DNA from: Poriferisodalis sp965116245
Lineage (GTDB): Bacteria; Actinomycetota; Acidimicrobiia; Acidimicrobiales; Poriferisodalaceae
Length of the DNA stretch: 64,000 nt
Assembly: GCA_965116245.1 (NCBI GenBank)
Contig: OZ220497.1
Location: forward strand, 62,001-126,000
Direction of reading: 5' to 3'
Shown: positions 7,975-16,952 of the stretch, piece after piece
Layout of the letters: each line of letters starts with the position of its first letter
How positions within the stretch are numbered: position 1 is the first letter of the stretch
Translations under genes and position numbers: made by a program
The notes under the pieces: model-generated
What the model was told of the DNA's origin: nothing
Databases searched by the model: none
Seen by the model: only the letters and a program-made list of their open reading frames with translations

Positions 7975-9690
7975 ATGGCAGAGGTAAAGCGCATCAGCGC
8001 TCAGCAGCCGAGCACGATGCCGTTCCACCTTTACGGCACCTACGCGTTTGCGGCGCATCTTCCGGACCGCACCTGGCCAGACCAGCTCATCACCGAGGCG
8101 CCGCTGTGGTGCTCGGTAGACCTACGTGACGGCAACCAAGCGCTTATCGACCCGATGGACGTGCCACGCAAGCGTCAAATGTTTGAGGCCTTGGTGGAGA
8201 TGGGCTTCAAGGAAATCGAAGTCGGGTTCCCGTCGGCGTCGGCACCGGATTTCGAGTTCTGCAGAATGCTGGTGGAAGAAGACCTGGTGCCCGACGATGT
8301 CTGGATTCAAGTGCTCACGCAGAGTCGACCTGAGCTGATCGCACGTACCTATGAGGCCATCGCGGGGGCCAACAAGGCCATCGTGCATCTCTACAACCCA
8401 ACCTCGGAGCTGCAGCGGCGGGTGGTGTACCGACTGGACACCGCGGGCATCAAGGACATAGCCATCAGCGGTACGCGACTGTGCAAGGAGCTTGCGCAAC
8501 GCCATGTCGGTGGCGAAATTCGTTTTGAGTACTCACCGGAGTCGTTTACCGGCACAGAGATTGACTACGCCCTGGAGGTTTGCAACGCGGTCAGTGCCGA
8601 GTGGGGAGCCACGGACACCGATCCGATCATCTTGAACCTGCCAGCCACAGTGGAAATGGCAACACCGAACACTTACGGCGACCTCATCGAGTACTTCGGT
8701 CGAAACGTGAACTCACGTGACGCTGTGGTGTTGTCGCTGCACCCACACAATGACCGCGGCTGCGGTGTGGCAGCAGCGGAGTTCGGTGTTATGGCAGGAG
8801 CGGACCGGGTTGAGGGCACACTGTTCGGCAACGGCGAACGCACCGGCAACGTTGACATCATCACGCTGGCAATGAACTTGTTTAGCCAGGGAGTAGATCC
8901 CGAGCTGGACATCAGCCACATTGACCACCTGCGCCGCATCGCGGAATACTGCAACCAACTTCCGGTACATCCGCGTCATCCCTACGGCGGTGACTTGGTG
9001 TACACGGCGTTCAGCGGAAGCCACCAGGACGCCATCAAAAAGGGCTTCGAGGCACTAGCCGACGACTACGACTTCTGGGAGGTGCCCTACTTGCCGATCG
9101 ATCCGGCACACGTAGGGCGCACCTATCAGGATGTCATCCGCGTGAACAGCCAGTCTGGTAAGGGCGGCGTGGCCTACGTGATGAAAAACAGCTTCGGTCT
9201 TGATCTGCCGCGACGGCTCCAGATTGAGTTCAGCGGTGTCATTCAGGCCATAACTGACGAGGGCGGCGAGATTCTGCCCGAGACCATCAAGAAAACATTT
9301 GACGAGACTTACCTCCACGCTGAGTCGCCTTACTCCTATGTCGGCCACCGCAGTTACTTCGATTCGGAATCGTCCGACGAATCCGAAGTGGAGGCGACGA
9401 TTGAAGGGCCCGACGGTGAAGTGCGGGCAAAGGGGCGAGGCAACGGACCGCTGTCTGCGTTCAAGAGCGCTCTTGTGGACGCGCTCGGTGTCGAAATCAG
9501 TGTCGTGGACTACCACGAACACGCTGTGGGTGCGGGAGCGGACGCTACCGCTGCGGCATATGTGGAGATTGAAACCCCGACTCGCGACGTGTTTTGGGGC
9601 GTTGGGTTGCACCCCAACATCGTCACCGCCAGCTTTCGAGCCCTGCTGTCGGCGATCAACCGATCACACGGCGAGGTTTACGCGCACTGA
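7975..9690 (+). CDS. leuA: 2-isopropylmalate synthase
   Basis: Condenses acetyl-CoA with 2-oxoisovalerate, the first committed step of leucine synthesis. 571 residues from ATG 7975, chosen because AGGAG at 7964-7968 sits six bases upstream. Longer in-frame readings run back into the attenuator terminator. The catalytic TIM barrel contains CSVDLRDGNQALIDPM (metal-binding Asp and catalytic Arg) and LHPHNDRGCGVAA (HxH metal ligands), then GNGERTGNVDI. The C-terminal 120 residues are the LeuA allosteric domain for leucine feedback. The length fits the long actinobacterial class of LeuA. Expression is predicted to be controlled by the attenuator upstream. Confidence 0.97.
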   Translation: MAEVKRISAQQPSTMPFHLYGTYAFAAHLPDRTWPDQLITEAPLWCSVDLRDGNQALIDPMDVPRKRQMFEALVEMGFKEIEVGFPSASAPDFEFCRMLVEEDLVPDDVWIQVLTQSRPELIARTYEAIAGANKAIVHLYNPTSELQRRVVYRLDTAGIKDIAISGTRLCKELAQRHVGGEIRFEYSPESFTGTEIDYALEVCNAVSAEWGATDTDPIILNLPATVEMATPNTYGDLIEYFGRNVNSRDAVVLSLHPHNDRGCGVAAAEFGVMAGADRVEGTLFGNGERTGNVDIITLAMNLFSQGVDPELDISHIDHLRRIAEYCNQLPVHPRHPYGGDLVYTAFSGSHQDAIKKGFEALADDYDFWEVPYLPIDPAHVGRTYQDVIRVNSQSGKGGVAYVMKNSFGLDLPRRLQIEFSGVIQAITDEGGEILPETIKKTFDETYLHAESPYSYVGHRSYFDSESSDESEVEATIEGPDGEVRAKGRGNGPLSAFKSALVDALGVEISVVDYHEHAVGAGADATAAAYVEIETPTRDVFWGVGLHPNIVTASFRALLSAINRSHGEVYAH

Positions 9691-10436
9691 GTCCACTCGT
9701 CAGCTTTGCTGGCGGCGCCCTGTTCGGAAGCCGCATAGGTGCTCAGCCTGCCGCCGTGCTGGGTCTGCACGGCTGGGGTCGCACACATCGGGACTTGCTC
9801 ACATGCCTCGACGGCATGAACGCAGTCGCGTTGGATCTACCCGGATTCGGGGCCAGCCCGGCGCCTACGCAGCCTGCAGGCGCGGCCGCCTACGCCGACC
9901 TGGTGGAACCAGTTCTGGATGAGTGCGCTGCGCGGTTGGTGATAGTGGGACACAGCTTCGGAGGTCGGGTGGCTCTAGAGCTGGCGATTCGCAGGCCGGA
10001 CGTAGTTGGCGCGCTGGTGTTGTGCGGAGTGCCTCTGCTACGCCGCTGCGATCGTCGTGCGCCGAGACTCTCACTCGGGTACCGCGTAGTTCGTTCCCTG
10101 CATCGCCGCAGAATCCTGAGCGACAGCGCGATGGAGCGAATGCGGCAACGTTATGGAAGCGCCGACTATCGGAGTGCGGTTGGAGTCATGCGCGATGTGC
10201 TGGTGGTGGCAGTGAACGAAACCTACGAGGAACGTCTGGGCCTCGTTGAGCAACCGGTTGAACTCGTGTGGGGCAGCGACGACGATGCGGTGCCAGTTGA
10301 AGTTGCCCGACGTGCCGGTGAGATGTTCGCTGATGCTCAACTAAGAGTGCTCAGCGGAGTGGGCCACTTTGTGCCCACCGAGACGCCCGACGCGCTCGCT
10401 GCAGCCGTGCATAGTCGACTAGCACAGCTCTCGTGA
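9687..10436 (+). CDS. alpha/beta-hydrolase, serine type
   Basis: About 250 residues with a classical alpha/beta-hydrolase core: LGLHGWGRTHRD (oxyanion region), VIVGHSFGGRVALELA with the nucleophile elbow GHSFGG, WGSDDDAVPVEVAR near the Asp, and VGHFVPTETPDALA with the catalytic His. Substrate unknown. The start is unusual. No ATG or GTG precedes the core outside leuA except a TTG at 9594 deep inside leuA; GTG 9753 would remove the first strand. A CTG at 9687 overlaps the leuA stop as CTGA and has GAGG about ten bases upstream, so I used it provisionally. The next gene overlaps the stop as GTGA. Confidence 0.8.
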   Translation: MSPLVSFAGGALFGSRIGAQPAAVLGLHGWGRTHRDLLTCLDGMNAVALDLPGFGASPAPTQPAGAAAYADLVEPVLDECAARLVIVGHSFGGRVALELAIRRPDVVGALVLCGVPLLRRCDRRAPRLSLGYRVVRSLHRRRILSDSAMERMRQRYGSADYRSAVGVMRDVLVVAVNETYEERLGLVEQPVELVWGSDDDAVPVEVARRAGEMFADAQLRVLSGVGHFVPTETPDALAAAVHSRLAQLS

Positions 10437-12157
10437 ATCAGATCATCTTGTGGAGTTCGGTGCTCGCTGGAGCACTCAGCGCTAGCCGCTGGCTTCGCGT
10501 TGCACAGCGTGAGCACTACGGCATTGGGCGCACTTCCCGTTTTGCTAGACGCTGGTGGCTACTCAACTGGGAAAACCGCGCGCTGTTGGGAGTGGCTGTC
10601 GTCGGCGTTGTATTGAGCGGTACCTATTGGTGGGCTCCTGCGCTGGTAGCAGCAGCCGTTGCGCTCGGCCCCCGCGGCCTGGACCTTCGAGGACGTACCA
10701 GCCCTCTGGCTTGGACTCGTCGATTGAGCACCGTGGCGCTGGCGCTGGCGCTGACATGGCTGATGTTGGTCGGGGCCGGGATACTTGTCTCGCTGGGCGA
10801 ACCGGTGGTCGCGGTGTTGCTGTTCGGCATGCCGCTATGGGTGGACGTTTTGCTCGCACTGCTCGCACCTTTTGAGGCGGTGCTGTCTCGCCGCTGGGTG
10901 CGCCGCGCGCAGCAACGCCTGGAGTCAGTTGATCCAGTGCGATTGGCGGTGACTGGATCGTATGGCAAGACCACTATCAAGGGGTACATCCGTCAGTTAG
11001 TGGAGGGATCCCGGTCGGTGGTGGTAACGCCAGCCAGCTACAACAACACTGCCGGAATTTGTCGCACTGTGAACGAACGCTTGACAGCGGGTACGGAGGT
11101 GTTCGTCGCCGAGATGGGCACCTTCGGGGCAGGAGAAATCGCCTCCATGACGCGCTGGGTGCGCCCGTCGGTGTCGATACTGGCAGCTATTGGCCCTGTG
11201 CATCTTGAGCGTTTTGGCAGTCTTGAGCGCATCGTGGCTGCTAAGGCCGAGATCTTCGCCACGAGTCGAACGGCGATTCTCAATGTTGACGCGTACGGAT
11301 TGAGCGCCGAAGCCGATCGGCTGACGGCATCGGGCTTGCGGGTAATCCGATGCTCAGCGCAAGATCCGAATGCAGACGTGACGGTGCTGCCGGTTCTGTC
11401 GACCGACGTAACGGCGTCTGCGCCAGCTCCTGCACCAGAGCCAGATCCAGCGACAGGGCCAGCGACTGCGACAGCGACCGGCCCAGAGACTGGGGCTGGG
11501 GATTATTCGGCCCGTGCGACAGTGACTGAGTCTGCGGTGAATCGTCGCGTAACAGCGTTCGGCAGGGAGATTGCCGCTGGACCGCTCGGCGACGCAGCGC
11601 CGACTAACGTCGCCTGCGCCGTGGCCGCTGCATCAGTGTTGGGCGTCTCCGATGCCGATATCGCAAGTCGCCTGGCCAATTTGCCAACCCCCGAACACCG
11701 CCGTACCAGCGCACGCAGTCCGGCTGGCGTAATTGTCATAGACGACACCTACAACTCCAACCCCGCTGGCGCTCACGCTGCTTTGTTGATGCTGGCTGAC
11801 ACGCAGGCCGCTCGGCGCGTGGTGGTGACACCGGGCATGGTTGAACTCGGCCGAAGTCAGTTTCACGAGAACAGTCGCTTCGGCGAACATGCCGCTGAGG
11901 TCGCTGACGACGTGATCATCGTGGGACGAACGAACCGAGCAGCGCTGTTGGCTGGTGCAGCCGGTTGGGATGCCGCCACTGCCCGACGCGCAACCCGGGG
12001 GCGCTCCGCGCGCCACTTGGTGCATGAGCGCAACAAAGCACGCGCCACCGTGCGCTGCGTGGATGACCGCGATTCGGCTGTTGAGTGGGTTCGCAAACAC
12101 CTGGGTGACGGCGACGCTGTGCTTTACGAAAACGATCTTCCCGACCACTATCCCTAA
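10433..12157 (+). CDS. Mur ligase (MurF-like) with N-terminal membrane domain
   Basis: 574 residues. Residues 1-150 hold several hydrophobic segments (for example LLGVAVVGVVLSGTYWWAP and LALALTWLMLVGAGILVSL), not present in soluble MurF. From residue 165 a Mur ligase core follows: VTGSYGKTTIKGYI (ATP P-loop), TPASYNNTAGI, VAEMGTFGAGEI, then IDDTYNSNPAGAHAAL, the MurF-type signature. MurF adds D-Ala-D-Ala to the UDP-MurNAc-tripeptide; the Ddl-like gene downstream supports a related job. A low-complexity Ala/Pro/Thr insert near residues 325-355 splits the core. Start GTG 10433 overlaps the preceding stop (GTGA). Whether it acts on the standard precursor or a modified one is open. Confidence 0.82.
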   Translation: MNQIILWSSVLAGALSASRWLRVAQREHYGIGRTSRFARRWWLLNWENRALLGVAVVGVVLSGTYWWAPALVAAAVALGPRGLDLRGRTSPLAWTRRLSTVALALALTWLMLVGAGILVSLGEPVVAVLLFGMPLWVDVLLALLAPFEAVLSRRWVRRAQQRLESVDPVRLAVTGSYGKTTIKGYIRQLVEGSRSVVVTPASYNNTAGICRTVNERLTAGTEVFVAEMGTFGAGEIASMTRWVRPSVSILAAIGPVHLERFGSLERIVAAKAEIFATSRTAILNVDAYGLSAEADRLTASGLRVIRCSAQDPNADVTVLPVLSTDVTASAPAPAPEPDPATGPATATATGPETGAGDYSARATVTESAVNRRVTAFGREIAAGPLGDAAPTNVACAVAAASVLGVSDADIASRLANLPTPEHRRTSARSPAGVIVIDDTYNSNPAGAHAALLMLADTQAARRVVVTPGMVELGRSQFHENSRFGEHAAEVADDVIIVGRTNRAALLAGAAGWDAATARRATRGRSARHLVHERNKARATVRCVDDRDSAVEWVRKHLGDGDAVLYENDLPDHYP

Positions 12158-12186
12158 TCGCGTCCCGTAATGAGAAACTGAACGGC

Positions 12187-12276
12187 ATGAACGGCATGAC
12201 CAGTGTGGCCGATGTGGCCGAGCTACTGAGTTCCTTCGTGGGTTCCTTCGTGGGTTCCTTCGTGGCGTGCCCATGA
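12187..12276 (+). CDS. 29-codon ORF coupled to the Ddl-like gene
   Basis: A frame from ATG 12187 to TGA 12274-12276 encodes 29 residues, beginning MNGMTSVADVAELL and ending in three copies of (S/G)SFV. Its stop overlaps the ATG of the ligase gene as ATGA, the classic translational coupling arrangement, and it fills nearly all of the gap after the MurF-like gene. The 12-base tandem repeat inside it is in frame. There is no good ribosome binding site. It could be a coupling leader, a tiny membrane-active peptide, or chance. Confidence 0.4.
   Translation: MNGMTSVADVAELLSSFVGSFVGSFVACP
12229..12264 (+). repeat. 12-bp tandem repeat, three copies
   Basis: AGTTCCTTCGTG followed by two perfect copies of GGTTCCTTCGTG. 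The unit is a multiple of three, so copy changes keep the 29-codon frame open. It lies just before the Ddl-like gene start. Confidence 0.9.
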
Positions 12277-13412
12277 CACGCATTGGTGTGTGTTTCGGTG
12301 GCCCGTCACCCGAACACGACATCTCAATCCTCACAGGGCTACAAGCGGTTCATGCGCTGAACGAAGCCGGGCGCGACCCCGTGGCGCTGTACTGGTCGCC
12401 CGTCGGTACATGGCACGAAGTTCCATCCGAAACTGAGGCCTCTGCATTCGCGGAGGGCTTGCCACGCGCGGCAACCGAAATCGGTCTAGCAGCACACACC
12501 GGAGGCGGCTTTGTCCGAACTGGTCGACGCCGCCGACAACTCGAGCTTGACGTAATCGTCAACTGCTGCCATGGCGGACCCGGCGAGGACGGGGGTCTAT
12601 CAGCGTTGCTGAGCCTGGCGGGACTGCCCTACACCGGCCCCCAGCAGCGCAGCGCAGCCATCTGCATGGACAAGCTGGCCTTCAGCGGCACCGCTGCGGC
12701 GGCTGGCCTGCCCACGTTGCCTCTGTGGCTACTAACAGACGAGCTGGCTAGCGGCGACGTTGCTGAGCTAGCCGAGCTGTCCGAACTGGCTGAGGGCCCA
12801 CTGATAGTCAAGCCGCGATTTGGCGGATCCTCAATTGGTATTGAAATTGTCGCCGATCTCACGACAGCTCAAGCGCTCGCCAGCACGTCGCCGCTGCTAC
12901 GCGATGGCGCTGTCGTTCAGCGTTACCTCGAAGACATCATCGATCTGAACATCTCGATACGGACGTGGCCTCAGCTACGCCTGAGCGCGGTGGAGCGTCC
13001 GCTGCGCACCGACAGTTCGATCTACACCTATGCCGAAAAGTACCTGACCGGTGGAGGCGGCATGGCTACGGCGCCGCGCGAGCTACCTGCCATACTGCCG
13101 CCAAATGTTGAGGCTGCGCTACGTGCCACAGCCTCCGAAGTGTCCAACCTCGTGATGGCTCGTTCGGTCATGCGTATTGACTTCCTGTGGAATGGCAGCG
13201 ACGAAGCGACGGGTCTGTGGTTGAACGAGATCAACCCGATCCCTGGTTCGCTGAGCTGGTACTTCTGGTCGCACGAAGGCGAGAGCCTTATTGAGCTGCT
13301 AGATGATCTCATCGCGGAGGCGTTGTCGCAGCCTCCTCGTAGCTTCGTGACCCAAGGTGCCGATGGCTCGGCATTGCGTTCGGTGGAGTCAATCGCAGCG
13401 AAGCTGGCGTGA
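12273..13412 (+). CDS. ddl: D-alanine-D-alanine ligase-like ATP-grasp enzyme
   Basis: 379 residues from ATG 12273. The N-terminal FGGPSPEHDISILTG matches the Ddl glycine-rich loop with its conserved Glu-His. KPRFGGSSIGI is the ATP-grasp lysine loop, and YAEKYLTGGGG matches the omega loop, where Tyr after Lys is associated with D-Ala rather than D-lactate specificity. The C-terminal metal site reads LNEINPIPGSLSWYFW, divergent from the usual EVNTxPG in classical Ddl. It would make D-Ala-D-Ala or a related dipeptide for the MurF-like ligase two genes upstream. The stop overlaps the next gene as GTGA. This gene set is not a standard dcw cluster, so a second, specialised ligase is possible. Confidence 0.82.
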   Translation: MTRIGVCFGGPSPEHDISILTGLQAVHALNEAGRDPVALYWSPVGTWHEVPSETEASAFAEGLPRAATEIGLAAHTGGGFVRTGRRRRQLELDVIVNCCHGGPGEDGGLSALLSLAGLPYTGPQQRSAAICMDKLAFSGTAAAAGLPTLPLWLLTDELASGDVAELAELSELAEGPLIVKPRFGGSSIGIEIVADLTTAQALASTSPLLRDGAVVQRYLEDIIDLNISIRTWPQLRLSAVERPLRTDSSIYTYAEKYLTGGGGMATAPRELPAILPPNVEAALRATASEVSNLVMARSVMRIDFLWNGSDEATGLWLNEINPIPGSLSWYFWSHEGESLIELLDDLIAEALSQPPRSFVTQGADGSALRSVESIAAKLA

Positions 13413-14452
13413 ACCGGCGCCGGGTTCGCTTCGGCGTTGTCTGTGGTGCCTGTATCACCGCAGTTGTGTTGCTCTGCGCATCCTGCAGTAGTTCACAAGG
13501 CACGACGCCACTCGACGAACAACACGGCGCCAGCGACGGCCTCACGGAGTGCGAACGCGACCGTTTGAGGGCTGCGCTAGGTCTGGCCGATGAGTCGGAG
13601 CCAGCGCTACCGCTTGACCCGGCCGACCAACCACTCGCAGACATCGCACGAGATGTGTGTGCATTGGCCGGAAGTCCTACGCCATCAGACGCGCCGCCAG
13701 TTAGCGAGGCACGTTCCCCAGCGCAACAGCGGGACGCGACCTTGCCCGCAGCGCTCGTTCGTGCGCCCGAGCTCTATGACCCAAGTGACGCTGCGCCCGG
13801 AGAAGACGCAGCGCTGGACGCACTGTGGACCCTGTGCGGGCAGGGCTCCGCCAGCGCTTGTAACGCTTTGTTGTTTGAAGCGCGTGCGGGTAGCGAATAT
13901 GAGGCGTTCGCGTTCAGTTGCGGCGGGCGTGAGAATTTGCACTGCAGCGTGCTGCTCGGCGACCAAGGCGCCGATGGCGGGCTATTGGGCGTTGAACTGG
14001 AGCCCGAATCCAGCGCGCCTGGGAGTATTCCCGAGCTGGATAGTTGGTGGACAGCTTGCGGGCGGGGCAGCGCTAGTGCGTGCGCGCAGCTAGTGCTGTC
14101 TGCGCCTGGCGGATCTCCTTATGCCAGCTTCGGCTGGACATGCGGGGGCCGCACTACCCGGGACTGCGCGTTGCTGTTGGGCGACGACGGGGTGCCACCC
14201 GCTCTGGTGGGTCGATCCCCCCAAGATCCACCACCCGGCAGCGACAGCTACCTGGATCAACTATGGGAGCGCTGCGGCGCCGCCGATGCGACTGCCTGTC
14301 GAGATTTAGCCACCTTCGGACCGCCCGGCAGCGACTACGAGCGTTACGCCCTTTCATGCGGCTGGCGAGCCGTACGGGCGTGCGCCCGCCTGTTCACAGA
14401 ACTGGCCTCAACGTTGGCCTCGACGTTGGGCTCAACCCAGCCTGCAAGCTGA
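13409..14452 (+). CDS. lipoprotein with three Cys-rich repeats
   Basis: 347 residues. A signal peptide ends in a lipobox-like LLCASC, so the mature protein would be lipid-anchored outside the membrane. After a charged low-complexity region come three repeats of about 65 residues, each with the pattern LDxLWxxCGxGSASAC, then GSxYExFAxSCGGR and CxxLL (near residues 133, 211 and 283). Each carries four cysteines, probably two disulfides. The C-terminus is a short tandem STLASTLGST. I do not recognise the repeat family. It starts on a GTG overlapping the ligase stop. Co-transcription with cell-wall genes suggests an envelope-associated role. Confidence 0.72.
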   Translation: MNRRRVRFGVVCGACITAVVLLCASCSSSQGTTPLDEQHGASDGLTECERDRLRAALGLADESEPALPLDPADQPLADIARDVCALAGSPTPSDAPPVSEARSPAQQRDATLPAALVRAPELYDPSDAAPGEDAALDALWTLCGQGSASACNALLFEARAGSEYEAFAFSCGGRENLHCSVLLGDQGADGGLLGVELEPESSAPGSIPELDSWWTACGRGSASACAQLVLSAPGGSPYASFGWTCGGRTTRDCALLLGDDGVPPALVGRSPQDPPPGSDSYLDQLWERCGAADATACRDLATFGPPGSDYERYALSCGWRAVRACARLFTELASTLASTLGSTQPAS

Positions 14453-14528
14453 GCGAAACTACACAACAAGCCCACCGAACAATCCGCCATGTGCGGAATT
14501 GGCTCTCGTTGGGGCTAAACAACACGCC

Positions 14529-16952
14529 GTGATCGCCGACGCATTGGCAGCCAAGCGCATCGCCATTACCGGCGCAACCGGTTTTTTGGGCACCGCGCTG
14601 GTTGAACGGCTGCTGCGCTGCGTTCCGGACTGTGAGCTGGTTCTGCTGGTGCGGCCTGGGCGTCGCGCCGATGTGCATCAACGCGTCAACCGCGAGGTGT
14701 TACGCAACGACGCGTTTGAGCGTCTGCGCACCACCTGGGGCGACGACTTTGACGACATCTGCAACCAACGCATCACGGTTGTTGCTGGCGACATAAGCGT
14801 CGACGGGCTCGGGCTGTCCGAAGAAGACCTCGCACTGCTTCACAGTTGCGACACCATGATCCACGCCGCCGCCACGGTCAGCTTCGACAGCCCACTAGAC
14901 ACGTCAGTCGAGACAAACCTGCTAGGACCTAACCGCTTGCTTGATACCTGCCAGCAGGCTGACCGTTGCCCTCACTTCATCGCTGTGTCTACCTGCTACG
15001 TAGCCGGAAACAGGCGAGGGTCAGCGTCCGAGGCTTTCCTATCGGACACACCGTTTTCGATGGATGTGGACTGGCGAGCCGAAGTTAGCGCCGCAAGGCG
15101 CGCTCGAGCCGACCTCGACGCAGCCAGCCGCTCACCCGAACGTCTGCGCCGCCTAAATCGCGCTGCACGCGACGAACTCGGCCCCGCAGGCTTGCCAATG
15201 CTGGCGTCCAAGACCGAACAACTGAGACGCGAGTGGGTGGACTCTGAGATGGTGCTAGCTGGCCGCAGCCGCGCTACCTCGCTGGGTTGGCCTGACGTCT
15301 ATACCTATTCCAAAGCACTGGGTGAGCAGGCACTCGTAGAACTGCGAGGCGACGTTCCCATCTCGATTGTTCGCCCTTCCATCATCGAGTCGGCGCTGGC
15401 CGAGCCCGCTCCGGGCTGGATCCGCGGATTTCGCATGGCAGAACCGCTGTTTGTGTCGTTCGCTAAGGGCGAACTAGACACCTTCCCGGGCTACCCGGAA
15501 GGCATCATTGACGTGATACCGGTCGACATGGTTGCCGCTGCGATCATCGCCCTCGCGGCACGGGGACCGGTGCCCGAACCTGAGATATTCCAGGTGGCAT
15601 CAGGCGCTGTAAATCCGCTGCGCTTCAAGGTGCTGACCGAAACGACTATGCAGTGGTTCCAAGACCACCCCGTCTACGACTCCAAAGGTCATCCCACCGC
15701 CAGCACCCAGTGGCGCTTCGCTGGCGCGAGCGGTCTGGAAGAACAACTAAATCGGGCCATGTCGCTGTTCAACACAGTCGACAAGGTTGTACATCGACTG
15801 CCGATGCGTGGCCGTAACGAGTTCACCATCCAGCTTGCGCAGCGACGAGCCAGCCTGGAGCAGATCCGCGATTACGTGCTGCTGTACGGCGCCTACGGCA
15901 AGTGTGAAGCACGATACGAAATCGACCGCACAATAGGACTGTGGGAATCGTTACCGCCAGCCGACCGCGAGCGGTTCGGCTTTGATCCCCGCGTCATTGA
16001 CTGGGCCAGCTACATCGCCGATGTACACCTGCCTACCGTTATCGCCCAAGCACGCGTCAAGACCACGCCCCAGCCTCGCGTCGGACCAAGTCGCGAAGAG
16101 CGACTACGAACCGCGGTGCTGCACCCGCAGCGGCACTTCGCCGCGTTTGATCTTGAGAACACACTGATTGCCAGCAACGTGGTCGAAACGTACGCGTGGC
16201 TAGCAACCAGGCGGCTGGACACACCGCAACGAATGCGTTTCGCATTGCGCACACTCGCACAAACACCTGGGCTGTGGAAGCGAGATCGTCGCGACCGCAC
16301 CGACTTCTTGCGCTATTTTTACCGGCGCTACAAGGACGCGCCGGTAGACCAGCTCGATGTAGACGCGGCAGAGATGCTCAGCCACCTTTTCGTGACCAAG
16401 GCCTTCCCCGCTGGTCTGCGGCGGGTACGCGAACACCGAGCTGCGGGGCATCGCACGGTGCTGATTACCGGGGCGCTTGAGCTGGCAGTCCAGCCGCTGG
16501 CGCCGCTGTTTGACCACATCATCGCGGCGCGCATCGACAGTCGCGATGGGCGCTATACCGGCGAGATGATTGATGTGCCTCCCACTGGCGAAGTACGCGC
16601 CCAAGTCATGGTGGACTGGGCTGCCGAAGAAGGGTTCGACCTTGCGCAGGGAGTCGCGTACGCCGACGCAGCGTCGGATATGCCCATGCTGGAAGCTGTG
16701 GGCTATCCGGTGGCGGTCAATCCCGAGACTCGGTTGGTGACCATTGCCGATAAGCGAGGCTGGCTTTGTGAGAACTGGGAACGGGCCCCTGGCGGCCCCA
16801 GGCCGCTGCTGCCGATCGCTCCGCAGTCAGCCACGCGCACCAACACTCACCGCTCACATCGCATGCATAGGTCACGTAGGGCTGCGGCTGTCTCTGCTAC
16901 CAATGGCACCAGTGTGAACAGTGCAACTCAGCGTGGGCGGGCCCGTCGGTGA
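14529..16952 (+). CDS. fatty acyl-CoA reductase-like / HAD-IB phosphatase fusion
   Basis: About 807 residues from GTG 14529; a TTG at 14499 would add ten. Residues 10-400 are an extended SDR of the male-sterility/fatty acyl reductase type: RIAITGATGFLGTALVERLL (NADPH site), HAAATVSFD, and YTYSKALGEQ (YxxxK). Residues 535-760 are a HAD-IB domain: FAAFDLENTLIASN, then VLITGALELAVQPLA and YADAASDMPMLEAVG. The HAD motif I has Glu where DxD is usual. This pairing suggests making or dephosphorylating a long-chain lipid intermediate. It overlaps the LarA-like gene by GTGA, and a PlsC gene follows, so a lipid pathway is inferred. The product is unknown. Confidence 0.82.
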   Translation: MIADALAAKRIAITGATGFLGTALVERLLRCVPDCELVLLVRPGRRADVHQRVNREVLRNDAFERLRTTWGDDFDDICNQRITVVAGDISVDGLGLSEEDLALLHSCDTMIHAAATVSFDSPLDTSVETNLLGPNRLLDTCQQADRCPHFIAVSTCYVAGNRRGSASEAFLSDTPFSMDVDWRAEVSAARRARADLDAASRSPERLRRLNRAARDELGPAGLPMLASKTEQLRREWVDSEMVLAGRSRATSLGWPDVYTYSKALGEQALVELRGDVPISIVRPSIIESALAEPAPGWIRGFRMAEPLFVSFAKGELDTFPGYPEGIIDVIPVDMVAAAIIALAARGPVPEPEIFQVASGAVNPLRFKVLTETTMQWFQDHPVYDSKGHPTASTQWRFAGASGLEEQLNRAMSLFNTVDKVVHRLPMRGRNEFTIQLAQRRASLEQIRDYVLLYGAYGKCEARYEIDRTIGLWESLPPADRERFGFDPRVIDWASYIADVHLPTVIAQARVKTTPQPRVGPSREERLRTAVLHPQRHFAAFDLENTLIASNVVETYAWLATRRLDTPQRMRFALRTLAQTPGLWKRDRRDRTDFLRYFYRRYKDAPVDQLDVDAAEMLSHLFVTKAFPAGLRRVREHRAAGHRTVLITGALELAVQPLAPLFDHIIAARIDSRDGRYTGEMIDVPPTGEVRAQVMVDWAAEEGFDLAQGVAYADAASDMPMLEAVGYPVAVNPETRLVTIADKRGWLCENWERAPGGPRPLLPIAPQSATRTNTHRSHRMHRSRRAAAVSATNGTSVNSATQRGRARR

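Noticed and set aside
12273..13412. D-Ala-D-lactate (VanA-like) ligase
   Set aside because: The omega loop reads EKY with Tyr, which argues for D-Ala specificity; no VanH or VanX homologue is present, so I keep only Ddl-like.
15982..16604. Frames on both strands inside the reductase/HAD gene
   Set aside because: They are shadows of the long fusion gene, whose motifs are clear in one frame.
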